From an uncultured Paracoccaceae bacterium (lineage in GTDB: Bacteria; Pseudomonadota; Alphaproteobacteria; Rhodobacterales; Rhodobacteraceae): a DNA stretch of 64,000 nucleotides. Position numbers and translations under genes: made by a program. Position 1 is the stretch's first letter, and each line of letters starts with the position of its first letter. The notes under the pieces are model-generated. The model ran no database searches. It worked only from the letters and a program-made list of their open reading frames with translations, and had not been told where the DNA came from. Shown piece after piece: positions 9,249 through 18,281 of the stretch. The stretch is taken from contig CANMQO010000005.1 of assembly GCA_947500055.1 (NCBI GenBank), positions 1-64,000 on the forward strand, in the 5' to 3' direction.

Positions 9249-9687
9249 TAAGTTACCTCCCTAATTTTTGGCTTTTTCCGAAACAGCGCCGGATCCCATC
9301 ATCCACGCGGTTTCACTGCGCGAATAGGAACATGATTGAACGGTATTGCCAATGGCAAAGCGTTAATATTTACGGTTCACCGTCTTCGTGATTGTTTTTA
9401 AATGGCTTTTTGCTCAGATGGTGCATGGGCTGGTTTGCGGTCAATCAACCGTCCGATCATTAAAAATTTTGGAAGAGCGAAAAGAGCCCGCATCATGGGT
9501 GACCGTTTGGCAAGGGGAATTGCTCAGGCAAAACACAGCCGATTGCCAAGATGCTTGCTAAATTGCCGGGCTAAAGCCATAATGGTTCGTATTATTTAGA
9601 CGAATATTTGACGTAAATTATAGGCTCGCCGTCTTTAAGATTGCTGACAGCGGGCGGATACAAAAAATTTATTTTTGGGGGTCTGGT
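9249..9687. other. 439-bp AT-rich intergenic region
   Basis: Lies between the divergently transcribed peptide-import operon and the glycosyltransferase gene, so it should hold promoters for both. It is visibly more AT-rich than its surroundings. No coding frame with a ribosome site and sensible protein was found. A TTGACG occurs near 9606 but no well-placed -10 box was recognised. Confidence 0.4.
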
Positions 9688-10518
9688 ATGGCGCTCGATG
9701 TTTCTATTGTGACTGCAAGCAATGATGAAGCCTGTCTGGAAATGAACCTGATGGCTTCGCCAATGATAAAGAATGGCAGTGTTCCGGTCGATGTTGAGCG
9801 CAATGCGCCATCGGCGACGATCGCGTATAATCATGGTCTGGACGTGACCAGTTCCGGTATCATTATCTTTGCACATCAGGATGTGTATTTTCCACGCGGA
9901 TGGGAAAGAAAGCTGGAACTATACCTGCGGCAACTAAAAAAGGTCGCCCCCAATTGGGCAGTCCTGGCCTGTTGTGGGATCGATCTGGCTGGCGAATTTG
10001 TCGGTGATGTCTGGTCAACCAGTCTTGGTCGGCGCATTGGCGCGCCGGTTAAAAAACCGCAACCGGTGCAAAGTGTTGATGAGTTGTTTGTAATCTTGCG
10101 CCGCAGTGCTGGGTTGCGTTGGGACGAAGGCCTGCCCAACTTTCATCTGTATGGAACAGATATCGTACAAATGGCTTTAGCCGCTGATCGCGGCGCGTTC
10201 GTGGTGAACTTGCCGGTTGTCCACAACGATAAGTTTCACGACAAACTGGGCAATGATTTCACCGAGAGCTTTCGCTGGATGCAACGCAAATGGGCGTCGA
10301 AATTGCCGATACAGACAACAGTTGGACGGATCACGCGCTGGGGGATCGCCATGCGCCGCGCCAAATGGGCCGCCTACAGATCGCTTGAGGAGCGTAGGGG
10401 ATGGTCAAAAAATCCCGGCACGCCCCCGCATCAATATGCAGTGGAGTGTGGTTTGGAAGATCCATCCTGTGGTTGCGGCTGTTGCCCAACATCAAGCATG
10501 ACGCAGGCCTTCATCTAA
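9688..10518 (+). CDS. StrF-type glycosyltransferase with cysteine-rich tail
   Basis: 276 residues. The N-terminal half resembles the GT-A-like family of the streptomycin protein StrF (Glyco_tranf_2_5): SIVTASND, AYNHGLDVTSSGIIIFAHQD, then LPNFHLYGTDI and a conserved HND. It is probably a cytoplasmic sugar transferase, acceptor unknown. The last 25 or so residues are unusual: CGLEDPSCGCGCC carries six cysteines in 13 residues, as in a small metal or thiol site. A GGGGG run serves as ribosome site. It appears to be monocistronic, with AT-rich upstream sequence that may indicate transfer. Confidence 0.75.
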   Translation: MALDVSIVTASNDEACLEMNLMASPMIKNGSVPVDVERNAPSATIAYNHGLDVTSSGIIIFAHQDVYFPRGWERKLELYLRQLKKVAPNWAVLACCGIDLAGEFVGDVWSTSLGRRIGAPVKKPQPVQSVDELFVILRRSAGLRWDEGLPNFHLYGTDIVQMALAADRGAFVVNLPVVHNDKFHDKLGNDFTESFRWMQRKWASKLPIQTTVGRITRWGIAMRRAKWAAYRSLEERRGWSKNPGTPPHQYAVECGLEDPSCGCGCCPTSSMTQAFI

Positions 10519-10543
10519 ATGCGGCAAGTAACTTGCCCAGTGC

Positions 10544-11137
10544 TCAGATCAAGAGCACTTGGGTGCCGACTTTTGCATAACCAAAAAGCTCTGCGATTTG
10601 CTCGTTATACAGGCCGATACAGCCGTTTGATGATCGCCGCCCGATCTTGCGCGTGTCATGTGTGCCGTGGATTCGGTAGTACTGCCAGGACAGGTGCAAC
10701 GCATGCGTTCCCAAGGGATTGTCGGGGCCCGGGCCGATGAAATCCGGCCATTCCGGGTTCCGCAACTTCATTGCGGGGGTCGGCGCCCAGCTAGGGCCTT
10801 CGACCTTGCGGGTAATCTCTGTCCGACCACGACGTGTCAGGTCATTGGTCAGGGGGACACTTGTTGGGTACAGCTTATAGATCGACTGGTCCTCAGACCA
10901 GAAGTGCAGCGCGCGCGACTGGATATCCACAAGGACCGCCCCATTGCGCAGGCTGCTGAAATAGGGTTGCCAGTCAAGCGACCGAAAGCTGGCAATATTA
11001 CGTTGCACGCCAGCGCTGATATCGCTTTCGATCTCGGTCGAGTTAGCGGTCTGCGCGGCAGCAGCGGTGCCGATCGTGGCCGCAGTTGCCGCCAGAAAAC
11101 CGCGACGCGATATGCGGTTGATCAGATCGTCAGACAT
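10544..11137 (-). CDS. Tat-exported L,D-transpeptidase (YkuD family)
   Basis: Periplasmic enzyme that would form 3-3 crosslinks in peptidoglycan or attach proteins to it. A twin-arginine signal (SRRGFLAATAA, residues 10-20) leads the protein. The catalytic block HGTHD...SSNGCIGLYN places the nucleophilic cysteine near residue 173 and the histidine near 157. The start at 11137 is chosen for its GGAGAA site 7 nt upstream; a longer frame begins 24 codons earlier without one. A CAP-domain lipoprotein and another L,D-transpeptidase follow, making a cell-wall group. Confidence 0.9.
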   Translation of the reverse strand: MSDDLINRISRRGFLAATAATIGTAAAAQTANSTEIESDISAGVQRNIASFRSLDWQPYFSSLRNGAVLVDIQSRALHFWSEDQSIYKLYPTSVPLTNDLTRRGRTEITRKVEGPSWAPTPAMKLRNPEWPDFIGPGPDNPLGTHALHLSWQYYRIHGTHDTRKIGRRSSNGCIGLYNEQIAELFGYAKVGTQVLLI

Positions 11138-11272
11138 CACGTTCTCCATAAAAGTCAAAAGTGCTTTGGGTGTTCTAGTGTGTCTTGGCGTCCATAACAA
11201 ATCAAACAATTGTCAAACCCCGCAAGGTTCCGCGCATGTGTGTTTGAAGTGTCAGTCTAATGAGGCTAAGGA

Positions 11273-11851
11273 ATGATGAACAATATGGTAGAATTGACGA
11301 TGTATCGACGTGAAATGATGTTTGGGGTTGTTGCTGTTGGGCTTTCGGCCTGTACGCAAGTCCCTGCAGACCGCATAGGCCCCGATGGTCTGCCTTTGCC
11401 AACCTTGTACCGGATTCGTCCCGGTCAAGAGGCCGAGATTCAGTTCCGCATGCTGGACAGCGTTAACGCGTTGCGCTCTGCGCAAGGGGCGGCCCCGGTT
11501 GCTTTGAATGCGCAGTTGAATGCTGCTGCGGCGACGCATGCCCGCGATATGTCGATACAGAACCGCCCATGGCTGTTCGGATCCGACGGGTCGAGCCCTG
11601 TTGACCGCGCCCGTCGCGTTGGTTTTGCCGGTCGCCTGCTGGGTGAAAATATCTCGGAATCCTACGAGGGCGAATTGCCGACGCTTGCAGCATGGATGGA
11701 GCAGGAAGATACCCGTGCGGTGATCCTTGATCCAAATGCACGTCAGATGGGTTTTGCCTGGTTTCAGGAACCTGCGGGCAAGCTATGGTGGACATTGAAT
11801 ATGGGTAGCGATCCTGCGGTCAGTCGACCGATACCAAGCGTTGCCTTTTAG
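11273..11851 (+). CDS. CAP-domain (SCP-like) lipoprotein
   Basis: 192 residues, exported. A short signal ends in a lipobox (VGLSAC, cysteine near residue 27), so it is probably lipid-anchored. The rest is a CAP/SCP domain: LDSVNALRSAQGAAPVALN, a histidine in AAAATHARDMS, and GENISES. Bacterial CAP proteins have varied roles, some linked to the cell wall. A GAGG ribosome site precedes two adjacent ATGs; the first is used. Its 3' end overlaps the convergent L,D-transpeptidase gene by 4 nt. Confidence 0.85.
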   Translation: MMNNMVELTMYRREMMFGVVAVGLSACTQVPADRIGPDGLPLPTLYRIRPGQEAEIQFRMLDSVNALRSAQGAAPVALNAQLNAAAATHARDMSIQNRPWLFGSDGSSPVDRARRVGFAGRLLGENISESYEGELPTLAAWMEQEDTRAVILDPNARQMGFAWFQEPAGKLWWTLNMGSDPAVSRPIPSVAF

Positions 11852-12339
11852 GCATAGATAAAGATTTTGGTGCCGTTGTTCACCATGGCATAAATCTCGT
11901 CCATTTCGTCGTTCTGAACGGCGATGCACCCCCAGGTCCAATCGGGGATGCCGATCGATCGCGTGGGTGTTCCATGAATGAAGATATCACCACCCGGATC
12001 CAGCCCTTTTTCCCGGGCATATGCAATATCGTTGGCGTTGGGATATGAGATACCAAGTGATAGGTGGTATCGGCTATAAGGGTTGCGCCGGTCGATCACA
12101 TAGGCCCCTTCAGGGGTGCGACCGTCACCTTCGTGAACCTTGTGGCCAGTCGGTGCGAATCCGAGTTGAAAGTTATATTCCCGAAGCAAGCTTTCTTTGT
12201 GCAATAGCTGCATGTGCCGTTTGGCTTTGAAAACCTGAATGCGCGTCACCTCGGGACCCCGATATTTTGGGGTGCCTCCAGAACATCCTGCGGCGCCCAA
12301 CGCGGCGCCCACCATCATTGATCGTCTCGAAATCATCAT
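11848..12339 (-). CDS. L,D-transpeptidase (YkuD family), lipoprotein
   Basis: 163 residues. The N-terminus has SRRSMMVG followed by a hydrophobic stretch and a lipobox-like GAAGC, so it looks like a Tat-type or Sec lipoprotein. The catalytic signature HGTPTRS...DWTWGCIAV is intact, with the histidine near residue 122 and the cysteine near 138. This is the second YkuD enzyme within 2 kb; the other carries SSNGCIGL instead and is not a close copy, so they probably differ in substrate. Confidence 0.9.
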   Translation of the reverse strand: MMISRRSMMVGAALGAAGCSGGTPKYRGPEVTRIQVFKAKRHMQLLHKESLLREYNFQLGFAPTGHKVHEGDGRTPEGAYVIDRRNPYSRYHLSLGISYPNANDIAYAREKGLDPGGDIFIHGTPTRSIGIPDWTWGCIAVQNDEMDEIYAMVNNGTKIFIYA

Positions 12340-12663
12340 ACTCTGCCCAATAGTCCGGTCTGCGCCGTTTACGCTTCATTATACCGAAATTGTCGTTAAC
12401 GGTAGATAAACATGGATGCGACGATCAATTTCTTGGGGGCCGTGCTCCCGCATCCACGATCCGCGAATGTCAGTGGAAGTTGCAATATGTGCGCCGACAA
12501 CGGACCCGGCGGTTCGGAAGCCATGCAAATATCTTCGGCAACTTGGGAAAAATACGCATTATTGTTGCGTCAATATAGTCAATCCCGGCATCATGTGAGA
12601 TGACTTTCCGAAACTCACGCGCAAATCTCGCATGGATAGCGAATCTTGCAGTGGAGCTTTGTC
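12340..12663. other. 324-bp intergenic region, dgcN promoter region
   Basis: Divergent promoter region between the L,D-transpeptidase and the dgcN operon. No credible gene. GGATGCG and CGCATCC form a 7-bp inverted repeat with a 27-nt or so gap near 12415-12456. No strong sigma-70 boxes were recognised. Confidence 0.4.
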
Positions 12664-13665
12664 ATGATCCAGACACCGTATCTTTTGTTCCTTGGCGATG
12701 CCCCCGATCAACTTGCCGCCAAAGTGGCACAGGGCATCAAGGATTGGCGCCCAGAAAACGCGGTCGGTCAGTTCCGCATGAAAGGTTGCGGTGCTGATCT
12801 GGGGATTAATGACCTGACGTTGAAAGAGGCGAAGGAGGCCGGCGCCCAAACCCTTGTCATCGGTGTTGCCAACCGAGGGGGTTATATCTCAAAAGCGTGG
12901 AAAGAAGTGCTGGTTGAGGCGCTCCGTATGGGGTTCGATATTGCCTCTGGCTTGCACAACCTGCTGCGCGATGAGGATGAACTGGTAGCAGCTGCCCGCG
13001 TCAACGGGCGCTCATTGTTTGATGTGCGTATACCGTCGGTGGCTTACCCAATTGCGAACGGTAAGCGCCGCTCGGGCAAACGTTGCCTCGCCATCGGAAC
13101 GGATTGCTCGGTAGGAAAAATGTATACCGGGTTGGCGATGGATGCTGAAATGCAGAAGCGTGGCATGAAATCCACCTTCCGCCCTACCGGCCAGACCGGC
13201 ATTCTGATCACCGGTGGTGGTGTGCCACTGGATGCTGTGATCGCCGATTTCATGGCCGGTGCCGTTGAATATCTTACCCCCGATAATGATCCCGATCATT
13301 GGGACCATATTGAGGGGCAGGGCAGCCTGTTTCACGTCTCTTACTCTGGGGTGACCATGGCCCTGATCCATGGCGGCCAACCTGACGCGCTGATTCTGGC
13401 ACATGAGCCGACGCGCACGCATATGCGGGGGCTGCCAGACTATGACCTGCCCAGCCTTGAGACATTGCGCGACACCGCCTTGCCCTTGGCCCGCGTGGCC
13501 AATCCGGACTGCCAAGTCGTTGGTATTTCGATTAATTCGCAACATCTGCCCGAGGATGAAGCACTGGAATACATGGCCGGAATCGAGGCGCGCATGGGAT
13601 TGCCAACGGTGGATACATATCGGCAAGGTGCGGCGCGGTTGGTGGATGCTTTGGCAGGGCTTTAA
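12664..13665 (+). CDS. dgcN: D-glutamate N-acetyltransferase DgcN (DUF1611 family)
   Basis: Acetylates D-glutamate as the first step of the DgcN-DgcA catabolic route. 333 residues from the preferred start, which has GGAG 8 nt upstream; the frame opens 6 codons earlier. DUF1611 landmarks are the N-terminal FLGDAPD, GVANRGGYIS, GLHNLL, then a P-loop-like block AIGTDCSVGKMYTGLAM and RPTGQTGILITGGGVPLD. Next gene is dgcA, with a D-amino acid aminotransferase behind it. The paired occurrence makes the assignment firm. Confidence 0.9.
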   Translation: MIQTPYLLFLGDAPDQLAAKVAQGIKDWRPENAVGQFRMKGCGADLGINDLTLKEAKEAGAQTLVIGVANRGGYISKAWKEVLVEALRMGFDIASGLHNLLRDEDELVAAARVNGRSLFDVRIPSVAYPIANGKRRSGKRCLAIGTDCSVGKMYTGLAMDAEMQKRGMKSTFRPTGQTGILITGGGVPLDAVIADFMAGAVEYLTPDNDPDHWDHIEGQGSLFHVSYSGVTMALIHGGQPDALILAHEPTRTHMRGLPDYDLPSLETLRDTALPLARVANPDCQVVGISINSQHLPEDEALEYMAGIEARMGLPTVDTYRQGAARLVDALAGL

Positions 13666-13706
13666 TGCCTTCGGCGAGAGTATTTTTGGCAAAATGATGA
13701 GGCAAA

Positions 13707-14663
13707 ATGCGCATTGAAGTGACCCGTGATGTGTTTCGACTGGCGCAGGTTTTTACGATCAGTCGCGGGTCGCGAACCGAGGCGAAGGTACTGACTGTCA
13801 CAGTTGATGGCAGGGGCCGTGGCGAATGTGTGCCCTATGCCCGCTATGGTGAGACGTTGGATAGTGTGGCGGATCAGATTGACGGGCTGCCTGACAACCT
13901 GACCCGTGCCGATCTGCAAGATCTATTGCCTGCTGGTGCCGCCCGGAATGCGGTTGATTGCGCCCTGTGGGATCTGGAGGCCAAGCAGGCCGGCAAGCGC
14001 GTTTGGGATCTGATCGGGGTGTCGGTACCGCATCCGGAGATCACCGCCTATACCCTGTCGCTCGATACGCCCGAGGCGATGGAACGTCAGGCCGCACAGA
14101 ATGCCAAACGCCCTCTCCTAAAGATAAAATTGGGGACGCCGGATGACATGGTCCGTTTGGAAGCCGTGCGGCGAGGCGCCCCCGATGCCCCAATCATCGT
14201 GGATGCAAATGAAGGCTGGACGGCAGATGTTTACGCCGACCTTGCCCCGCATCTGATCCGCCTTGGCGTGCTGATGGTTGAACAACCCTTGCCAGCGGAT
14301 GCCGATGATATGTTGGCCGAGATTGCGCGTCCGCTGCCAGTTTGCGCCGATGAAAGCTGTCATGACAGGGCAAGCTTGCCGGGGCTGCGCGGCAAATATG
14401 ACATGGTGAATATCAAACTGGACAAAACCGGCGGGCTGACCGAGGCGCTGGCCCTGAAAAAGCAAGCTGTCGCAGAGGGTTATAGCGTCATGATTGGCTG
14501 CATGGTCGGTTCATCGCTCGCCATGGCCCCGGCCACATTGCTGGCGCAGGGGGCGGCATTTACCGATCTGGATGGTCCATTATTGCTGGCCGAAGATCGC
14601 GACCCGCCATTGGAATTTGATGCAGACGGGGTGCATCCGCCTGCTGCGGCCCTGTGGGGTTGA
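13707..14663 (+). CDS. dgcA: N-acetyl-D-glutamate racemase DgcA (enolase superfamily)
   Basis: Converts N-acetyl-D-glutamate to the L form. 318 residues of the muconate-lactonising/dipeptide-epimerase subgroup. The two-lysine general-base pair is visible: KIKLG (K-x-K, near residue 142) and NIKLDKTGG (near 240). Metal ligands are D in IIVDANEGW, E in VEQPLP and D in CADES. On sequence alone it could be called an L-Ala-D/L-Glu epimerase; the dgcN neighbour argues for the D-glutamate role. A GATGAGG ribosome site precedes the ATG. Confidence 0.88.
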   Translation: MRIEVTRDVFRLAQVFTISRGSRTEAKVLTVTVDGRGRGECVPYARYGETLDSVADQIDGLPDNLTRADLQDLLPAGAARNAVDCALWDLEAKQAGKRVWDLIGVSVPHPEITAYTLSLDTPEAMERQAAQNAKRPLLKIKLGTPDDMVRLEAVRRGAPDAPIIVDANEGWTADVYADLAPHLIRLGVLMVEQPLPADADDMLAEIARPLPVCADESCHDRASLPGLRGKYDMVNIKLDKTGGLTEALALKKQAVAEGYSVMIGCMVGSSLAMAPATLLAQGAAFTDLDGPLLLAEDRDPPLEFDADGVHPPAAALWG

Positions 14664-14731
14664 ATGATCTGCCTTGACCTTGCCGGCAATTCATTGGACG
14701 AACAACGCGATTGATCAAAGGGAGCATATCA

Positions 14732-15595
14732 ATGACCCGCACAGTTTATGTCAACGGCGCGTATGTGCCCGAGGATGAGGCGAAAATCTCGGTCTTTGAT
14801 CGCGGGTTTCTGATGGCCGATGGGGTCTATGAAGTGACCTCTGTTCTGGATGGCAAGCTGATCGATTTTGCGGGCCATGCCAAGCGGTTGGAGCGTTCCT
14901 TGGGTGAGTTGGACATGCCGCATCCCGCCTGCTTGCCCGATCTGTTGGACATCCATCGGGAACTGGTGCGTCGGAACGACATCACCGATGGTCTGGTCTA
15001 TCTGCAAATCACCCGTGGTGCCCCTGCTGACCGCGATTTTACCTTTCCTGATCCGGCGACGACGGAACCGACGGTTGTGTTGTTCACCCAGAACAAACCC
15101 GGCCTCGCAGACAGTCCAGTGGCCAAAACGGGGATCAAGGTGATTTCCATCGAGGATCAGCGCTGGGCCCGTCGCGACATCAAAACGGTGCAACTGCTAT
15201 TCCCGTCCATGGGCAAGATGATGGCCAAAGCCGCCGGTGCCGATGATGCCTGGATGGTTGAGGATGGAGCGGTCACCGAAGGCACGTCAAACAACGCTTA
15301 TATCATTAAAAACAATACGATAATTACCCGCCACCTGGGCAATGAGATCCTGCACGGGATCACACGCGCCGCTGTCTTGCGGTTCGCAAAAGAGGCGCAG
15401 ATGAAAGTGGAAGAGCGCAGCTTTACCATTAAAGAGGCGCTGCAGGCGGATGAGGCGTTCATCACCTCGGCCAGTATGTTTGTCATGCCCGTTGTCGAGA
15501 TTGACGGGGCTACAATAGGTGCGGGTACACCAGGCCCGGTGGCGGCCCGTCTGCGCGAGATTTATCTGGACGAAAGCCGCAAGGTCGCGGTCTGA
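14732..15595 (+). CDS. dat: D-amino-acid aminotransferase (class IV PLP)
   Basis: 287 residues of PLP fold type IV. Signatures include FDRGFLMADGVYEV near residue 23, the PLP lysine in RRDIKTVQLL near 147 and the glutamate in VEDGAVTEGTSNNAYII. The typical reaction is D-alanine plus 2-oxoglutarate to pyruvate plus D-glutamate, which would feed DgcN. The start at 14732 follows a GGGAGC ribosome site; a frame 7 codons longer lacks one. Branched-chain aminotransferase and aminodeoxychorismate lyase are relatives, but the context favours Dat. Confidence 0.85.
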   Translation: MTRTVYVNGAYVPEDEAKISVFDRGFLMADGVYEVTSVLDGKLIDFAGHAKRLERSLGELDMPHPACLPDLLDIHRELVRRNDITDGLVYLQITRGAPADRDFTFPDPATTEPTVVLFTQNKPGLADSPVAKTGIKVISIEDQRWARRDIKTVQLLFPSMGKMMAKAAGADDAWMVEDGAVTEGTSNNAYIIKNNTIITRHLGNEILHGITRAAVLRFAKEAQMKVEERSFTIKEALQADEAFITSASMFVMPVVEIDGATIGAGTPGPVAARLREIYLDESRKVAV

Positions 15596-16053
15596 ACGCG
15601 CAACGTTCGGGTGTGTCGCACCGACGGCGACGCCCCACGTGAGACCGCCACCGAGCCGCCCGTTGATACCGGGGTATTGGCATTTTGGTGCTGTCGGCAA
15701 AGCGTCGGCGATGTGTCGGCAAAACGTCGGACACCTGTGGTTAATTCTTGGGCGACAGTGGGCCCCACGGTAAGGGGGGCTGATTGGTCCCGGATATAGG
15801 CACGTTGCGCGGCGGCTGTATTTTGGACCTGACGAGCGAGACCAGTGCATCCGGCACAGAGCGTGACGATGACGCCAGACACATTGGTCAACATCAGACC
15901 GATCGGGAATATAGCGGACGGCCTCAGTATCATCCGTGATATTTTGGAAGAGGACGCTGATGATCCGGTTCCGGCATGGAAGATGGAGTTGTGCTGCGCT
16001 TCGAACACAGCATTCTTTTCGTTCAGGTGCAGGATTGCGCCCTATGTGGCGTG
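15596..16053. other. 458-bp intergenic region with short tandem repeat
   Basis: Sits between the convergent dat operon and the SDR gene. Open frames exist on both strands but none has a ribosome site or recognisable protein; a reverse frame at 15562-16008 has one hydrophobic segment and otherwise low-quality sequence. It holds the 22-bp-period repeat at 15692-15730. No clear terminator was seen for either flanking gene. Confidence 0.4.
15692..15730. repeat. two-copy direct repeat, 22-bp period
   Basis: TGTCGGCAAAGCGTCGG at 15692-15708 and TGTCGGCAAAACGTCGG at 15714-15730 differ at one base and are spaced by exactly two helical turns. The spacing would suit a protein bound to one face of the DNA, or this may be part of a dispersed intergenic repeat. 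Confidence 0.65.
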
Positions 16054-16821
16054 TCAGGTCGAGGCGGGCACCTTAAAACCTCCGCCGCCAGCGTTGATGT
16101 GGGCCCCGGTGACAAATGACGCAGCGCTGGACATCAGCCACAGTGCGACTTCGGCGATCTCTGATGGATTGCCGACCCGACCCATCGGTATCGAGGCGGC
16201 AACTTTGGCCATAAACTCAGGATCCTCGGTCAGATGCGCGTTCATTCTCGTCGCGATAACGCCAGGGCGGATCGCATTCACACGTATGCCTTCTGTCGCC
16301 AGATCTCGGGCGATGCCGGTCGTGAAGGCATCAACAGCAGCTTTGGAGGCGGAATAAACCGCGGAGCCGGGCCGCCCACCAATGGTAGCGGCCATAGAGG
16401 ATATGTTCACGATAGAACCGCCAGCACCGCCCCGCTCGGTTGACATCTGCCGAATTGCCTCGCGGCAACAGATCATCAATCCGGTGACATTGATTGCCAT
16501 AGTTTCCGCGATTGCTCCGGCATCGAGTTCGGCAGGCGACGCGGGCGTGGACACCCCCGCAGAATTCACCAAAGCCGATAGTGGCCCGCGCGCTTGACGC
16601 GACGCCTCGAAGGCTGCGACGATCTCGGCTTCGTTGGTCACGTCAGCGCAGACAACGCCTGCTGCGCCGCCAGCGGTGGTAATCTCCGCGGCGAGGTTTT
16701 CTGCAGAAACCAGTCCTGAGCGGCGCGCCATTAGAGAAACGGGATAGCCCCGCAAAGCAGCAAGCCGGGCTATTTCTGCACCAAGGCCACTTGAGGCACC
16801 TGTTACCATCACGTGAGACAT
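16054..16821 (-). CDS. SDR-family oxidoreductase
   Basis: Classical short-chain dehydrogenase, 255 residues: cofactor motif TGASSGLG (7-14), NSAG (86-89), catalytic S142, Y156 and K160 (YSASK). The C-terminal INAGGGG is typical. It probably oxidises or reduces a hydroxyl/keto group on the compound handled by this island. It lies 32 nt behind the sulfatase gene on the same strand, the last gene of the run that starts with the binding protein at 22287. Substrate is unknown. Confidence 0.88.
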   Translation of the reverse strand: MSHVMVTGASSGLGAEIARLAALRGYPVSLMARRSGLVSAENLAAEITTAGGAAGVVCADVTNEAEIVAAFEASRQARGPLSALVNSAGVSTPASPAELDAGAIAETMAINVTGLMICCREAIRQMSTERGGAGGSIVNISSMAATIGGRPGSAVYSASKAAVDAFTTGIARDLATEGIRVNAIRPGVIATRMNAHLTEDPEFMAKVAASIPMGRVGNPSEIAEVALWLMSSAASFVTGAHINAGGGGFKVPAST

Positions 16822-16853
16822 GAGCGGGTTCCTTTTTCAGTACATGTTTGCCG

Positions 16854-18281
16854 TCACCGGGCTTCAGCGAAGAGGTCCATGGTCTCCAGCATGCTGCGTG
16901 CGCGCCAGTCTAGTATGGCGCGGCGTAATTCCTCACGTATTTCCAAGTGAGCAGGGTCATCCCAGAGGTTGACGACCTCACCTGGGTCAGTGTCGAGATC
17001 AAACAATTGCCCGTCTTCGGCATCCAGAATGAACACTGCCTTGTATCGGTCGCTGCGGGCCATCGTCACCAAACGCGCGCCTGTCATGGAAACGTCGCCG
17101 GCCTGTTCGGAAAAAACGACCTCACGTCCTGAGAATGGCTCGCCTTCGAGGGCACACCGAAGAGTACGTGCCTGCATGAGTTCAGATCTGGCGGCCCCCG
17201 CCAAATCGAGGATTGTAGCACCGACGTCAAACAGCTGAATTTTCTCACCGACAACATCGGGGCGGAAGCGTTCGGGCGACCAGATGATACAAGGCACCTT
17301 TACCACCGGCTCATACATCGACCATTTCTGTGATAGTCCGTGCTCTCCCAAAGCATCGCCATGGTCCGAGATGAATATGATGACGCAGTCATCAAGATAA
17401 GCGTTGTCTTCAAGGCAGTCGAGCAGCAGACCAACTTGATCATCAATCATCGTGACGTTGGCGCAGTAGTGCGTCCAAAGGCGGCGCAGCTCGTCATGAC
17501 TGGGCTCAATCTTCCAGGCGACTGCGTCGTGATCAACTTCGGTATCGTGGACTCGCTTCTTTTTCAGGTAATCAGGAAGGCCCTGAAGGTCGGCCTCTTT
17601 GACATCGGGAACTGGTAAATCGTTGCGGGCCAGATAGCGCTGCAGATAATCCGGAGTCGGGTCGTATGGGGGGTGCGGACCGGGTAGGCCGATCTGCATA
17701 AACAACTGGTTCGGTTGCGGGCGCGAGTTCAGCCACCACCGCGCCGTTTCCGAAACGAATACGTCAGGGTGTAGCCCCTTGGGCAATGTCCACTCGACCG
17801 CCCCCAGCCGGTTTTGATAGTCGGGAAGCGCACGATAGCCTTCGCGCGACGGTTTCGTGAGGTTTTGCGCAGCGAAGGCTTTGTCGAGGTCGTCCGCGAA
17901 CCAACGGCCCTCGAAATAGCGGTCTTTGTTCTCGACCACGAACCGCTCATGAAATCCGGCATCAGCGTCATAGGGGATCGTATGCATCTTGCCCACGCTC
18001 ACGCAGTGGTAGCCCGCGTCGACAAGATTTCGGACCCAGGTACGAGACCAGTTTTGGCCATTTCGCAATATGCCTGTCGTGTGTGGTTCCAGCCCGGTGA
18101 ACAACGAAGCACGCGACGGGACGCAGGACGGGGCATTGACGAAGCAATTTTCGAATACCACACCTTCCCGCGCCAGGCGGTCTAGATTTGGGGTTTCCAT
18201 ATGCGATGCCCCAAGGGCGCAAATTGTGTCGAAGCGCTGCTGGTCCGTCATGACCAAAATTATGTGAGGCGCGGGGCTCAT
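16854..18281 (-). CDS. type I sulfatase (formylglycine-dependent)
   Basis: 475 residues of the alkaline-phosphatase superfamily. The N-terminal metal site is VMTDQQRFD (D13, Q14), and C53 in CVPSRASLFTG is the C-x-P-S-R residue converted to formylglycine. A second metal cluster is FISDHGDALGEHG. No signal peptide is visible, so it is likely cytoplasmic and acts after uptake of a sulfate ester. The ATG overlaps the stop of the AroE-like gene. Sulfatase type is firm; the substrate is not known, and the maturation enzyme is not in the window. Confidence 0.9.
   Translation of the reverse strand: MSPAPHIILVMTDQQRFDTICALGASHMETPNLDRLAREGVVFENCFVNAPSCVPSRASLFTGLEPHTTGILRNGQNWSRTWVRNLVDAGYHCVSVGKMHTIPYDADAGFHERFVVENKDRYFEGRWFADDLDKAFAAQNLTKPSREGYRALPDYQNRLGAVEWTLPKGLHPDVFVSETARWWLNSRPQPNQLFMQIGLPGPHPPYDPTPDYLQRYLARNDLPVPDVKEADLQGLPDYLKKKRVHDTEVDHDAVAWKIEPSHDELRRLWTHYCANVTMIDDQVGLLLDCLEDNAYLDDCVIIFISDHGDALGEHGLSQKWSMYEPVVKVPCIIWSPERFRPDVVGEKIQLFDVGATILDLAGAARSELMQARTLRCALEGEPFSGREVVFSEQAGDVSMTGARLVTMARSDRYKAVFILDAEDGQLFDLDTDPGEVVNLWDDPAHLEIREELRRAILDWRARSMLETMDLFAEAR

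Noticed and set aside
15562..16008. Reverse-strand frame of 148 codons with one hydrophobic segment
   Set aside because: No ribosome site, overlaps the 3' end of dat, and the sequence after the hydrophobic part looks random and arginine/serine-rich, as expected of a shadow frame.
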